From contig NW_023503555.1 in assembly GCF_014529535.1 (NCBI RefSeq), positions 7,316,001-7,380,000 of the forward strand: 64,000 nucleotides of DNA, given 5' to 3'. Source of the stretch: Bradysia coprophila. Its lineage: Eukaryota; Arthropoda; Insecta; Diptera; Sciaridae. Both the position numbers and the translations under genes were made by a program. Below are positions 10,065 through 20,682 of this stretch, one piece after another (position 1 is the first letter of the stretch; every line of letters starts with the position of its first letter). The notes beneath the pieces were generated by a model. That model made no database searches, was not told where the DNA came from, and was given only the letters and a program-made list of their open reading frames with translations.

Positions 10065-11411
10065 TTATCGTTCCGGAGTGAGTATGTCATACATTAAACG
10101 GCTTTGTATATAAGCTTTATATGACACATTAATCTATCGTCGATCGCGACCCGTCCCTAGGGAGTTTTCTTTTACCCTGCATTTAAATGAAAGAAACTAA
10201 ACTGTTCATTTGTTGTGTTGCATTCGCATATATCAAAGAAACTCGGAAAAAAATCCTGACACCAACTAGAACCGAACTCGGAAACTTTGCGTGAAAGCAA
10301 GCAGTGCTAACCATTCGACCACTGAGTCTTCGAATATGTACGAATTGCTAAATTGATAGTCTGATTCTCGCGGCTAATGTGATTCAATTCGAAAAGTACA
10401 AAACGTGTATGACTCATGGCGTAATGTGTGTGTGTGTGTGTAGTTGTCATTGAACCCTTTATCTTGTATTTGTTTACGATGAAAATAATTAAATTTCGAC
10501 TAAACGGATTTCAATCAAACAAAATGCCAGTGTGTAGTGCGTGATCTCAGGACTTCTTTAACGTAATTAGTTTTTCAATCGGATTAATATCTGCCGAGAT
10601 ACAAACCTTTGAAAACTCGATGTGATCAACATGTACAACGTAAGAACACGTTTTGTTGAGTCATACATCGAAACAGATATCGTTTCGATTGAAAATGAAA
10701 TTAGTTTGAAGCAGGGGCTATTTAGTTGAATTATTAGCGAATTTTGGCGAATTTGGCGAATTTGACGAATTTTGGCGAATTTTGACGAATTTTGGCGAAC
10801 TTTGACGAATTTTTGTGAATTTATACATGATTTTAAGAAATTTTAAAGAATCGTAGAACTTAGTTACATATTTTTGGCCAAGACATTCTAAAAATCTATT
10901 TTTAACCGGGAAGCCATGAAGGTTTTTTTTTGGCCAAACGATGAAAAATGTCCTAATTTTGTGAATTTTACATATATTTGTGAATTTGGTAGATTCTTGC
11001 ATATTTTTGTTATGCTATATCACAAATCTAGCAAAATATTCCAAAAAACATAAATTTGGAAGAAAATTTTTTAATTTGGGAGAATTTTGGCGAATTTCGA
11101 CGAATTTCGGCGAATTTTGGCGAATTTCGGCAAATTAATTCGACTAAATAGCCCCTGGTTTGAAGGGATTCTGCAAGTCTACCTGAATATTTGATAAAAA
11201 AAATAATTTAAAAAAAAAACAAAAATTTGACAAGGAGCTAACCCAAGACCATCGCATAAAAGTGACGCGATCCAACTGATTCGGCTACTGAGACTTTGAA
11301 TGAAGTGGATTTGTTGACACGTTTTGTTTTGCACAATGTGTGTGTGCATGTGTGTATCAGTATATTTTCCAGTTTTCGTTTATGTATGACATACTCACCC
11401 CGGAACGATAA
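10065..11411. mobile_element. Non-autonomous element with long terminal inverted repeats
   Basis: TTATCGTTCCGG and the following 23 bases (to about 10099) are repeated in inverted orientation, with small differences, at 11377..11411. The interior has TG microsatellites and no gene. A hAT-type MITE (10712..11157) is inserted within it. No clear target duplication was identified. Confidence 0.5.
10712..11157. mobile_element. hAT-like MITE, CAGGGGC ends
   Basis: Terminal inverted repeat CAGGGGCTATTTAGT and its complement, with an exact 8-bp target duplication GTTTGAAG at 10704..10711 and 11158..11165. Both subterminal parts are runs of a degenerate 10-bp unit of the type GAATTTTGGC. The CAGGG ends with 8-bp duplication are diagnostic of hAT elements. 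The 94-codon frame inside is an artefact of the repeat. Confidence 0.82.
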
Positions 11412-11507
11412 CACTAACGCTCGTTCGCGTTATGTACAGAAGTGTAACGATCTCATTACCCCTCCTACCACATAATAATTATTAAATATTTGCTTCGATA
11501 TAGTCAC

Positions 11508-11725
11508 CACGACAGAGTAAAGTTAACCAGACAGGAGCGCTGATTTGACTAGGGACCTGAATAATCTAGCAGTGTTCATTTGAGTTCATTTTCAGTGCCT
11601 ATATTCACAAAAATATTTTCACAAATTTTCTCCAAATTTCACAATTTTCTCAAATTTTCCCAAAAAGTTTTTGTGAAAATTTGAGAATTTCGCGAAACCT
11701 GCCTGGTTTATTTTACTCTGCCGTG
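11508..11725. mobile_element. MITE, CACGGCAGAGTAAA family, copy 1
   Basis: Inverted ends CACGACAGAGTAAA / TTTTACTCTGCCGTG and a 7-bp direct flank TAGTCAC (11501..11507, 11726..11732). It shares subterminal GGAGCGCT-like and AGGGACCTGAATAAT words with copy 2. Confidence 0.75.
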
Positions 11726-11896
11726 TAGTCACACTTCTATAAAATGTTTTGAAAATTGTGGAAGCAACAAATTGATATTAAGAGACTCGCTCGTGATGAA
11801 ATGAAAAAAGAAAATTAGTCAAAGAAAAATGTACTCAGAAAACTAAAATAATAATTTCTCCATCAGTATATTTATCTCAACTCACATTACAATAAA

Positions 11897-12101
11897 CACG
11901 GCAGAGTAAAAGTAAACCTGGCAGGAGCGGTTCATTATTGAAACGTCAAATGAGGGACCTAATACACTGTGTGAAAATGAACTCAAATGAACACTGACAT
12001 AAGTTGAAAAATTTAATTCGCAAAAAACATACGGCTACTAGATTATTCAGGTCCCTAGTCAAACAAGTGCTCCTGCCTGGGTTACTATTACTCTGCCGTG
12101 C
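11897..12101. mobile_element. MITE, CACGGCAGAGTAAA family, copy 2
   Basis: Inverted ends CACGGCAGAGTAAAAGTAA and complement, flanked by the 7-bp direct repeat CAATAAA (11890..11896, 12102..12108). It lies just 3' of the odorant-binding protein gene. Confidence 0.78.
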
Positions 12102-12175
12102 AATAAAATGAAATAAAATTAAATTAATTTTCAAAGAATGAACTAGCGTGGCGATCAACCAGTGAAGGATTAAAG

Positions 12176-12781
12176 TCACATTGTTATTCCTCGTTTAAGG
12201 CCACCATCGTTTATGCAATCCATAACTTTTGAGCCATATTCACACCTAAAAGTAAGCCAATTTGAGTCAACATCAAATTTTGAGAAAAGCAATCGAACTG
12301 ACCGATCTGATTCTCGAATCTTTTTACATTCAGCAATAATTTCGTTGACACTGTGAATAACCTTTTCATCATTACCTGCAGATCTAAGGAGTTTCATCAC
12401 GCCTTCAACATTTAACTGACGATTGCTGATCTAATAATTAAAATGATTAAATTTTAGAAAGGAAATCTCTAAATTGTTTATAATTGTCGTACTATTCCCA
12501 TTTTCTCACTTATACAGGTCGACAAACATTTCACTGCTGGTGTCTTTACGCTGCCTGCTATTTTCAGTTTCAGTAAATCACTGTCGGTAGCACTTTCAGA
12601 GATTTTGCACTCCGCAAATACAGCAGCAAGCCTTTGCTGATTCTTCAAATCCTTTTATAAAACCAGAGAAAACAGATGCACTCTTTTGTTATTGTTTTAG
12701 GAATTCACTTACAGCAGCAGTGGAGTCTCTCAGTATTACGGCTGATAAAGTAATCCAAACAAGAATAATATTTCTCAACAT
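12176..12781 (-). CDS. Classic odorant-binding protein (PBP/GOBP family)
   Basis: Four exons: 12781..12713, 12651..12493, 12430..12303 and 12245..12176, with introns of 61, 62 and 57 bp. The spliced product is 141 residues. Residues 1-23 form a hydrophobic signal peptide (MLRNIILVWITLSAVILRDS start). Six cysteines at 38, 65, 69, 111, 120 and 129 give C1-x26-C2-x3-C3 and C4-x8-C5-x8-C6, exactly the classic insect pattern that forms three disulphides. Such proteins are secreted into sensillar lymph or other fluids and carry small hydrophobic ligands; the ligand here is unknown. The last intron is easily missed because reading through it keeps an open frame, but removing it restores the C4-x8-C5 spacing. 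This is a single copy in the window. Confidence 0.9.
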
Positions 12782-13118
12782 GATGAACTTATTTTCTTCT
12801 CTGCAACGATTTCACTGAATTCGACTATGAATATCTAACATCAACGCGTATGTGTCCAAAATGAGGCGTCAATACAACAATTTAAAATATATTTTTTTTG
12901 AATTACAAATTAAAGTTAATTTTTGTTCATCTGCTGCTTCCTGTTGCTTGTATTCTAGCAAAATGGATTCTCACCATTGTACAGAAAGTAAACGTAGCAC
13001 TTTTTTAGGTCAGGGTCTACCCATTAATATGAGCTCAGTTGTCTAGTCTCAACACAGCTAATTTGCCACTCCGGCCGGATATTAGCGCGACAAAACATTC
13101 ATGTCCTAGCCTCCTGTC
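12782..13118. other. Spacer upstream of the odorant-binding protein gene
   Basis: AT-rich DNA expected to hold the promoter of the gene at 12176..12781. I see no convincing TATA box and no further gene. Confidence 0.3.
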
Positions 13119-13175
13119 CACGGCAGAGTAAAAGTAATCCAGGAAGGAGCGCTTGTTTTACTGGAGACCCGAATT
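13119..13175 (+). mobile_element. MITE, CACGGCAGAGTAAA family, single end
   Basis: CACGGCAGAGTAAAAGTAAT followed by the family's subterminal sequence, but without the opposite end nearby. It is a truncated copy. Confidence 0.6.
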
Positions 13176-13333
13176 ATCATAGTAGCTCTATCAGTTCGAT
13201 AGAATTTATGATATGGTAAATATATTGCGCTATGTGCAATTTTTAAGATGAATACTTTCATTAAAATTGCACGTGTCGCACTTGGACTAGGTGGGAAGCA
13301 TTATGGTAACGGGCACATACGGGTTATAGCTGT

Positions 13334-13418
13334 ATTAAGGTTACGGACGTATTAGGGCTTCGCAAGAATTAGGATCGCGGAAGAATTAGAGCTATGGATG
13401 CACTAGGGTCACGTACGT
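13334..13418. repeat. 17-bp minisatellite, five units
   Basis: Five head-to-tail variants of ATTAGGGTTACGGACGT occupy exactly 85 bp (units at 13334, 13351, 13368, 13385 and 13402). Units differ at several positions each, so the array is old. Confidence 0.6.
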
Positions 13419-13439
13419 AATATGTTTACGGGTCTTACG

Positions 13440-13590
13440 GGGCTCAGCAAATGCTGTACTGACGGCTTGTTTTTACTGTGGATTCGTCATCTATAATCAT
13501 AGGCAAATGCTTTGCCCTTACTGTCTGCTTCGAATTCCACATGTTACAAACGGCATGGTGTTTGTATAAGCCCCCAGTACTTCGTACGGG
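13440..13590. repeat. Dispersed repeat shared with the right window edge
   Basis: The stretch ending in CCCCAGTACTTCGTACGGGG is found in inverted orientation at 63847..64000. Both copies contain the word AGGCAAATGCTTTGCCCTTA in variant form. No ends or coding function could be defined. Confidence 0.5.
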
Positions 13591-13596
13591 GCTAAA

Positions 13597-13886
13597 AGTA
13601 CTTTCACAGATGCACACTATTGGTGCCTCCACCACGTCGTGTTTAAAAATAGTACTAAAGCACGTAGCAGGGTAATAGTAAGTATGCGAAAATTTCCATT
13701 CCTTTTTTTAATAATGTCATTACAAAATTACCATTAGGGCCGCTAATGGTATTTTTGGGCTTTGAGCACCTTTCATGCTTAGAAGCACAAACTGTCAAAA
13801 GATGATTGAATGAATCCTTTGACTTAAGCCGTTGTCGCATTGTTCATTTTACAAAAGAGTGATAACGCGAAAACGTCAGGTGATTG
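13597..13886 (-). pseudogene. Orphan copy of F-box gene upstream region
   Basis: CTTTCACAGATGCACACTAT, the TTGTCGCATTGTTCATTTTAC block and the GATAACGCGAAAACGTCAGG block match the DNA upstream of F-box gene A (about 648..820), and the middle also resembles the flank of gene B near 4130..4180. No F-box coding sequence follows. It is either a relic of a third tandem gene or a mobile fragment that F-box genes use as promoter. Confidence 0.45.
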
Positions 13887-14040
13887 CAGGGCCGTAGCCA
13901 GACTTCAAAATCTGAGTGCGCTAGGGGGGCGCAAGGTCCAAAAAAATTATTTTGTATGGGAAAAATTTAAAAAAATTGAAAAAATGACTTCGCTAGGAGG
14001 GGCGCCCTGCTAGGAGGGGCGTAATTCAATCTGATCTCAA
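13887..14040. mobile_element. Possible hAT-like terminus
   Basis: Begins CAGGGCCGTAGCCAG, a sequence of the type seen at hAT ends, followed by GCTAGGGGGGCGCA and repeated GCTAGGAGGGGCG words. The opposite end and target duplication were not found, so this is a tentative call. Confidence 0.35.
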
Positions 14041-14143
14041 CTTTCAAGATTACAGTTTTCAGACAGATCCAGAACAGCTGAGTATTTACTTTGAAGGACA
14101 TATTTTGATGGTTGAATTTAATGTTGTAATTTCCAGTCAATTG

Positions 14144-16394
14144 CTACAGTAAAATACTAAGGCCAAGAAGCAAATTCCATATCCTTTTTAAAGCCGCACA
14201 CATTGTTGAGCTGTTTCGTACAAAATAAGGTAGAACATTCAGTGGAGCGTGGTAGTCATTCAACCACATAGGACCTTCATAGACACTACCATCGTTCTGA
14301 TCAATCCATATTCCTTCTGGCAAATAAATATTTCTGACAGTCTTTCCTTCGCTTAAAACGGGTGCTACAAGAATGTCATCACCGAGCAGAAATTCTGTAA
14401 TTGAACACATATATGGTAACACGATCCATAGAGATGATAAGCAAAAATGTTTTACGATCGTTAATCTGTTGGGCGGTTCTGTCATTCGGCGACGTCCACC
14501 ATATCGGTGGATTAACTGGATCACCAGACTTTACAGTCAGTTTGAATCGTTCAATGATTTTGTCGGCGTACTGTGTGTGAAGTGCAGTAAATTTCTTGCT
14601 TAAGACGACCGTTTCATCGTCATAATCCCACGGTACGAAAGAAAATTGCAGAGCTGGCATAAAGACTGTAGCTTGAAGCCATCGAATGTACAGTTCCTTA
14701 CTAGGTCGGCCCTCGTAACCATTTCCACCGATCATATCAGGTAGAACGAACGGATATCCGGCCAAATTGAACTGTAGCAGCTGGAAATTTTAGTTGAGGA
14801 TTTAACGATTGGAAACAAAGTCAATAAAATTCATTTTACTGTTGTCACTAAGGTGGGCAGACCATTTTCCCAAGACCATACTGAGTCCTTGTCCAGCATT
14901 CGTACAAACACAGGAATATTTTGTTGGCCAAAGGCTGATCTAACTTCAATCATACTTCCGAACGCAACCACTGTACGAATGTAGGCCACAGTAGCAGCAT
15001 TGGGTTGGGTGTTGGGATCGGCACTCAACACTGGATCCTGGAAGGACGGGTCTATGTGTCGCCAGTTTTGAATACAATCCAACGTGTACTTACTCTGGGA
15101 ACCCAACTTCCTTCACCTGCATCGAATTTGAAACTATCGATACCCGAAGTACTTTGCAACGTTCTGAGTCGGTCGGTATACCATTGTGCAGCTTCTGCCT
15201 TCGTAAAATCGATATGGGCCGATTGAGAATTTGGTTCAGTGTTCCACCAATAAACATCGGGGCTATTGTTGTGATCTAACACTAAGTAGCCCTTACTCAA
15301 TGCTTCGGAATAGATCGGCTCACAGCCCTTATTAATGAACGGATGAACCCATAACGTAATTCTAAAACCCTTTGTTTTCAAAGTGCTGGTAAGATCGGCA
15401 ATGTTTGGAAACTTCTTTGTGTCGAATTCCAACGACCCGTAACAAGATTCCCACATGTCGTCAATGTCCATCTGGCTGTTATTGAATGCGTATTCATTTA
15501 TCGCGTCGGCATACGAAAGTACAACTGTTTCGTTAATAGTGCGACCATATTGTGCCCATGTTGAGAAAATCGGGTATGTTGTCATTTTCTGGTCAGGATA
15601 GCCGGAAGGTTTCTTCAGGAAATATTCGACCGCCTTTAAGTGTGCCTGTCTGGCGTCAGATGCAATACCAATTTTGTAATTGAATGAGAAACTGTTCCCA
15701 TTGCGTGTGTAGTATGGGGAAAACTTTTGTCCGTACAAACACAACGTACTATGAGGCGTTTGATTCAAAAACAGTGGCGTCTCCTTGTCTATGTAAATGA
15801 AAAGTCCACGTGAATTGAGCCAGTATCGTTCGGCGATGGCACAGTTATCAGCTGCTTTTGTTACGTACGAGTACTCTTTAAACGATAGTTTCTCAACGGG
15901 ATAATATTGATAGACTTGCTCAGGACCACCATACCAGCTCATTTCAGTTGACTTTAACTGCACACAATCTCGTAGTAAAGCGGAACCGATCGACTTCCGT
16001 TCAACTGACACCATAGCAAACGAGTCTGTGTCTTCCATAATACTGAATTGAATGGTCGAATCGTCACCCTGAAGCAGAAGGCCATCAGTCATTTTTATGA
16101 CCTCAACAGTCGGCCCGAAATACTGGAACACTGCGGACTCATGAATGGGCACCGAGTCTATGAATTGGAAATTATTTGAAGATTTTTAGCCGAAACCATA
16201 TCTCTGCTAAGCCGAAACTGATATTTTTTTCACTCACTTCTCAGTATCTCATACGAAAGATTGGAATTGTTGCCATGTTGATGCTGTACGCGAAGTGTTA
16301 AGTCGGAAGCATTTTCGAATAATATGTTGTATATGTCCAACTGAGCTCTGGATGCACTCAATAACGAGATTACAATTAGTATCTTGGGAATCAT
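14144..16394 (-). CDS. Secreted GH31 glycosidase (MYORG/tobi type)
   Basis: Five exons: 16394..16238, 16157..15094, 15037..14840, 14780..14456 and 14394..14144, introns 56 to 80 bp; 664 residues. The start ATG at 16394 opens a signal peptide (MIPKILIVISLLSASRA). The GH31 nucleophile motif KFDAGE has its Asp near residue 398, the DKDSVWSW segment probably holds the acid/base Asp, and YPFVLPDMIGGNG, ELYIRWLQ and QFLLGDDILVAPV follow in the usual family order. The last splice joins IND to QFLLGDD, which restores the conserved motif. Relatives include human MYORG, which acts as an alpha-galactosidase, and Drosophila tobi, so the exact sugar cleaved here is open. It should be extracellular or lumenal. 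It is divergent to the GH125 gene at 20683. Confidence 0.88.
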
Positions 16395-16703
16395 TCCAAT
16401 ATTTTCAATAGGAGACTGGAAGAGCACTTAACAAACTGACAATTATTACTGATTTAATTCATATTTTCGGCACGAATTAAGTTCAGAATGGAGGTTAAAA
16501 CAAACATTGTTATGAGGCGAAGCTCTTATCTGGAACAGAAGATAAGGACTGCTGTTTAAGCGTATATGTTTCGGGGTACGAAGAGTTTCGTTAGGGTGAC
16601 CAGCAGGTTGTGTATAATTAAACATTTCGCAGACGACATGTTACACTTTCAAGTACAAATTGCAAAGTACAGCACTGTTCCTCTATGTTCATGGTAGGAG
16701 CAC

Positions 16704-16862
16704 CAATGAAAGTCTAGAACATGTATGGTCGATCGGCGAATTCGTCTTAAACGCACTCACATTTTATGTCAAAATAATATGAAAATGAGTGTGTTTAAGT
16801 ACGAAAATCAAATTTTTATATCCGGGCGGACAATAGACCATACCTGTTTTACACTTTCATTG
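16704..16862. mobile_element. Hairpin MITE, CAATGAAAG family, copy 3
   Basis: CAATGAAAGTCTAGAAC...TTTACACTTTCATTG with subterminal TATGGTCGATCGG and ATAGACCATACC. AGGAGCAC is duplicated exactly at 16696..16703 and 16863..16870. Its interior is closely similar to the inner copy at 29179..29340. Confidence 0.82.
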
Positions 16863-17358
16863 AGGAGCACGACTGTGTGTAAGGTTGCCAAATCTTTATC
16901 TTTATTAGTTTAAGCGTACAGCTTGCTACTGCTATAAATATATGACGACATTACCTATTGTTGTTCCTATTGTTGTTGTCTGTGAAAATTTACCAACGTA
17001 AATGGAAAATGGAAAAACAACAAACGCATTCGTTCAGCAATAAACCTACTTCAAAATTTTCAATGATCATTGCAAAATATGAATCAATTTGCGACATTTA
17101 AAACCATTCAATGGAGATAAGCATATTACCAGTAAAACGAATCATGCCTTCCGTTTTTGAAAATCAGTTGTATGAAAATGAAAAGCTCTTTGGTTGACAT
17201 ACGACAAAGTTACTTTTGGTGCTAGAACTGTTGAATCTTCTGATGGAAGAATTTTGAACAGATTGAAAAGAAATCTTCTACTTCATTAGTTTGGAAACTA
17301 CTACCATAAAAGGTTCATTGCTTATTTTTGTCGGCGTTGATATAGCCACTACCACCAA

Positions 17359-17714
17359 TCAGTTCTTATCTAAGTCCGAAATAAAACATGAAAAGTGATA
17401 AATACTTATTCGACAACGTGAAGATATAACAGCTTTATTACTGATAAGTGAGACAGGGACGGAATAGATTGATATTGACTCATTCTTTTTTTGTTTATTA
17501 TGTAGATGGAAGCACGGGGTTTCGGTTGGTTTTGAAATTAAGTTTCTTGATGTTGCCCACATTGCAATGTCAAATATACATTTGTACAAGGTCCTTAATT
17601 TGTGCTAAGTGAAGTCCCTTTTCACCAAGCTATCAGCGTATTTTATCTTCAATTGTGATGTGTCAACCGCGTATCTGTATCTGCGTGACCTCCCCAAAGT
17701 TTACAGCCTTGTGA
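17359..17714. repeat. Fragments of dispersed repeats
   Basis: Minus-strand sequence near 17480..17590 resembles plus-strand sequence near 63410..63480; both can be read as KP-x-ETPCFHL, which may reflect a shared transposon coding fragment. The end at 17657..17714 (CAAAGTTTACAGCCTTG) recurs at 40845..40880, 41170..41232 and, inverted, 42019..42073. Confidence 0.4.
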
Positions 17715-17835
17715 CAACGTATAAAAAATAAAAATCAAAACCCACCAGAAACCGGTGGCGATTTTTTTTGTCAACGGACGATACATAAACAAATTCCTTA
17801 ATTTATAAGGCTGTTATACGGATCGGATATACGAT

Positions 17836-17959
17836 GTTTAAGTAGAGCGAGATGTAAAATCAACTCGGGGTCTGCTGTCATCGATAATACAAATGAATCT
17901 GACAGCAGACCCCGAGATGGAACAATAGGTTGTCGTTTCGCCATCTCTCTCACTTAAAC
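17836..17959. mobile_element. Short palindromic MITE
   Basis: Outer arms GTTTAAGTAGAGCGAGATG and its complement, and an inner perfect inverted pair TCGGGGTCTGCTGTCA. A hAT-like foldback starts 10 bp after its right end. Confidence 0.5.
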
Positions 17960-17968
17960 ACTCTATAC

Positions 17969-19251
17969 TAGGGTGTAGCGGTTTTTACAAAATGTGTTAG
18001 TTCTTTTAAGGCTCAGCCGGAAATCCACTCAGCTGGTCCATCTGATCATTTTATGGAAGAAAAAAAATTTTCAAACTTTGATTTTGTGCTGCCGCCAGAT
18101 CGATTTTTGAAAATTTCGTCGTTTTCGGTCCACATCACATATATCGATTTTTTACGATGGGCTCAGTGTACATAAAAAGTTGAGTCAACATGGTAATCTA
18201 ATCTCCAGGCTTCACAGATTATTTTATAAAAAAGATCAAGTCTAAAAAATATTTTTTGAGTTCATGACTGATTGTCAAAGTTCCCCGATGGTGATTTTGA
18301 GACTTTAATCTCGCCTCGAAATTTGATGAAAATGTGCAAAAATGTAAATTAAACTTTAAATATGCTAAATGGACCGCGGTGAGTCAAATACAACATCTGA
18401 TTTGATTTGGGACACCCAAATTTGATATTTATCTGACAAAACGTTGTGTTTTTGGTACATGGAATATTGGTGGCGAAAGTCGAATAACCTCAAATCAATA
18501 ATTTTTTAGCTTAAAATGTATTCCCAGGTTCTGACAATGCAAAACCTTCAATTTTAAGCGTTTTCTAAGCTAATTTACAACATTAAATACATCAAGATTT
18601 GAAAATGTAAAGAGACGTAGCCACTGGCTCTAGAACTTGTCAACAGTACGTAAATTAGCTTAGAAAACGCTTAAAATTGAAGGTTTCGCATTGTCAGAAC
18701 CTGGGAATACATTTTAAGCTAAAAAATTATTGATTTGAGGTTATTCGACTTTCGCCACCAATATACCAAAAACACAACTTTTTGTCAGATAAATATCAAA
18801 TTTAGGTGTCCCAAATCAAATCAGATGTTGTATTTGACTCACCGCGGTCCATTTAGCATGTTTAAAGTTTAATTTACATTTTTCCACATTTTCATCAAAT
18901 TTTGTGGCGAGATTAAAGTCTCAAAATCACCATCGGGGAACTTTGACGATCAGTCATGAACTCAAAAAATATTTTTTAGACTTGATCTTTTTTATAAAAT
19001 AATCTGTGAAGCCTGGAGATTAGATTACCATGTTGACTCAACTTTTTATGTACACCGAGCCCACCGTAAAAAATCGATATATGTGATGTGGACCGAAAAC
19101 GACGAAATTTTCAAAAATCGATCTGGCGGCAGCACAAAATCAAAGTTTGAAAAAAAATTTTCTTCCATAAAATGATCAGATGGACCAGCTGAGTGGATTT
19201 CCGGCTGAGCCTTAACAGAACTAACACATTTTGTAAAACCGCTACACCCTA
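17969..19251. mobile_element. hAT-like foldback element, 1283 bp
   Basis: Almost the whole element is one giant palindrome: arms of roughly 600 bp meet around 18600..18650. It starts TAGGGTGTAGCGG and ends with the exact complement, and CTCTATAC is duplicated on both sides (17961..17968, 19252..19259), the 8-bp duplication of hAT transposition. The arms differ at only a few positions. There is no reading frame of note. Confidence 0.88.
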
Positions 19252-20682
19252 CTCTATACGAATAGCGTCCTAGTATATGAAAATCGTCTTAGTTGCATGA
19301 ACTGGTTTTATTAAGTGTAAGTCGCATGTGTGATACACTGACCGATTGTGGTATGTTAAGTGTAGGTATCAAAAGAAGCCAAATACTTGTGTCGACTTCT
19401 CCATTTAAAATAAAGAGAATCTGATGAGTTTCACGTAACGTTGAAAACGCAGTAGATTCTAGTATACTACCGACGAAGACATAATAGATCATATTCCAGG
19501 TACGGAACTTTAAGACGTAACTTCACTCAAGTTTGGTTAAATGTTTCGTCAACGCACTTCAAGCATGGCCATATAGATGTGATAATGCCAATAGTTTCCA
19601 ACGGCAAACATTTATCACATCGTTTATCGTTAAATTCGCTTGTGAAGTAGCCCAATATGGTGTAGAAGCGTGTAGTTCCGCTCCAACTTAAAGTTACTTT
19701 CGATAGCAGATGGTATGGACCGCAAACTGTAGCTAATTTTTCTGAAATGAAATCGAATCCGGATTTGATTTAAGAATTGTTCTGAATGCTAATTTTTGCA
19801 ACTCTTTGGTTGATTAGATTGCACAAAAATGCAGCCAGTGAGCCCTACTTCATTCAATACCTACCTGTTTACCCTATTCTGTCTGTTTTATATATGAATT
19901 TTCTGGTTATTCGTTTATCGGTAGAGGCATTTTTCATACAAAATATTACTCTATGTGGCAGCTGTCACTCGAAGCACTTTTGCTTGAAGTGCGTTGGTCT
20001 CGTTCATTCATTCATTTCAATTCAAGAATTGCTATTGACATGGGCATACAATAGCTCTTAAATTCTATAGTACGAAAAACTTTAGCCCCGAGACAGGTAA
20101 CTGGCAGCTGTTAAATTACCAGCACTGACGGGAACTGAGCTAATATATTATTTGCGAAAGCACTATTTTGTAACACACATTACTTATCGAACTATTTTTT
20201 TTTGTAGTTCAGCTAAATACGAAAAGTAAACTTTCTATAGCCTCATTTTCACTCATTTAAAATGCAGTGCCAATTGATAACGTTCCATTGTGAAAATTTT
20301 CGTAAAATAAATTATTTTGCATTCAGTTAGTGTCGTTAATTGAGGTCTGTCAGGTGTGGATTAAAGAATTCTAACACATCTGGACAAAATGCACAAAAAA
20401 TTACAAACGGCCAGCGTACGCTAGGAGTCGTTTCCCTTCGCGAACACCCGCTCTACAGACTGTAATCTTAATATAATATCAGCGCCAAACTACATAACAT
20501 ACTTACGGGAGACTATAAAACTGTTGATAATTTATTGCAGTCATTGATAAATCGGACGTGTGTGAATAAGAGATATGGAATACGGTCAATACAAACAATC
20601 TCATTACTGATACATTCATTGCCATCGTTGATCGTAACAGTATTACACAGTGTCTCATCTGTGTTTAGCAAAAAAAAACAAA
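19252..20682. other. Upstream region of the GH125 gene
   Basis: About 1.4 kb of AT-rich DNA with no gene that I can support. Several short open frames here lack conserved features. The promoter of the GH125 gene should lie toward the right end. Confidence 0.3.

Noticed and set aside
10718-11002. 94-codon Lys/Asn-rich minus-strand frame
   Set aside because: Produced by the GAATTTTGGC repeat of the hAT-like MITE.
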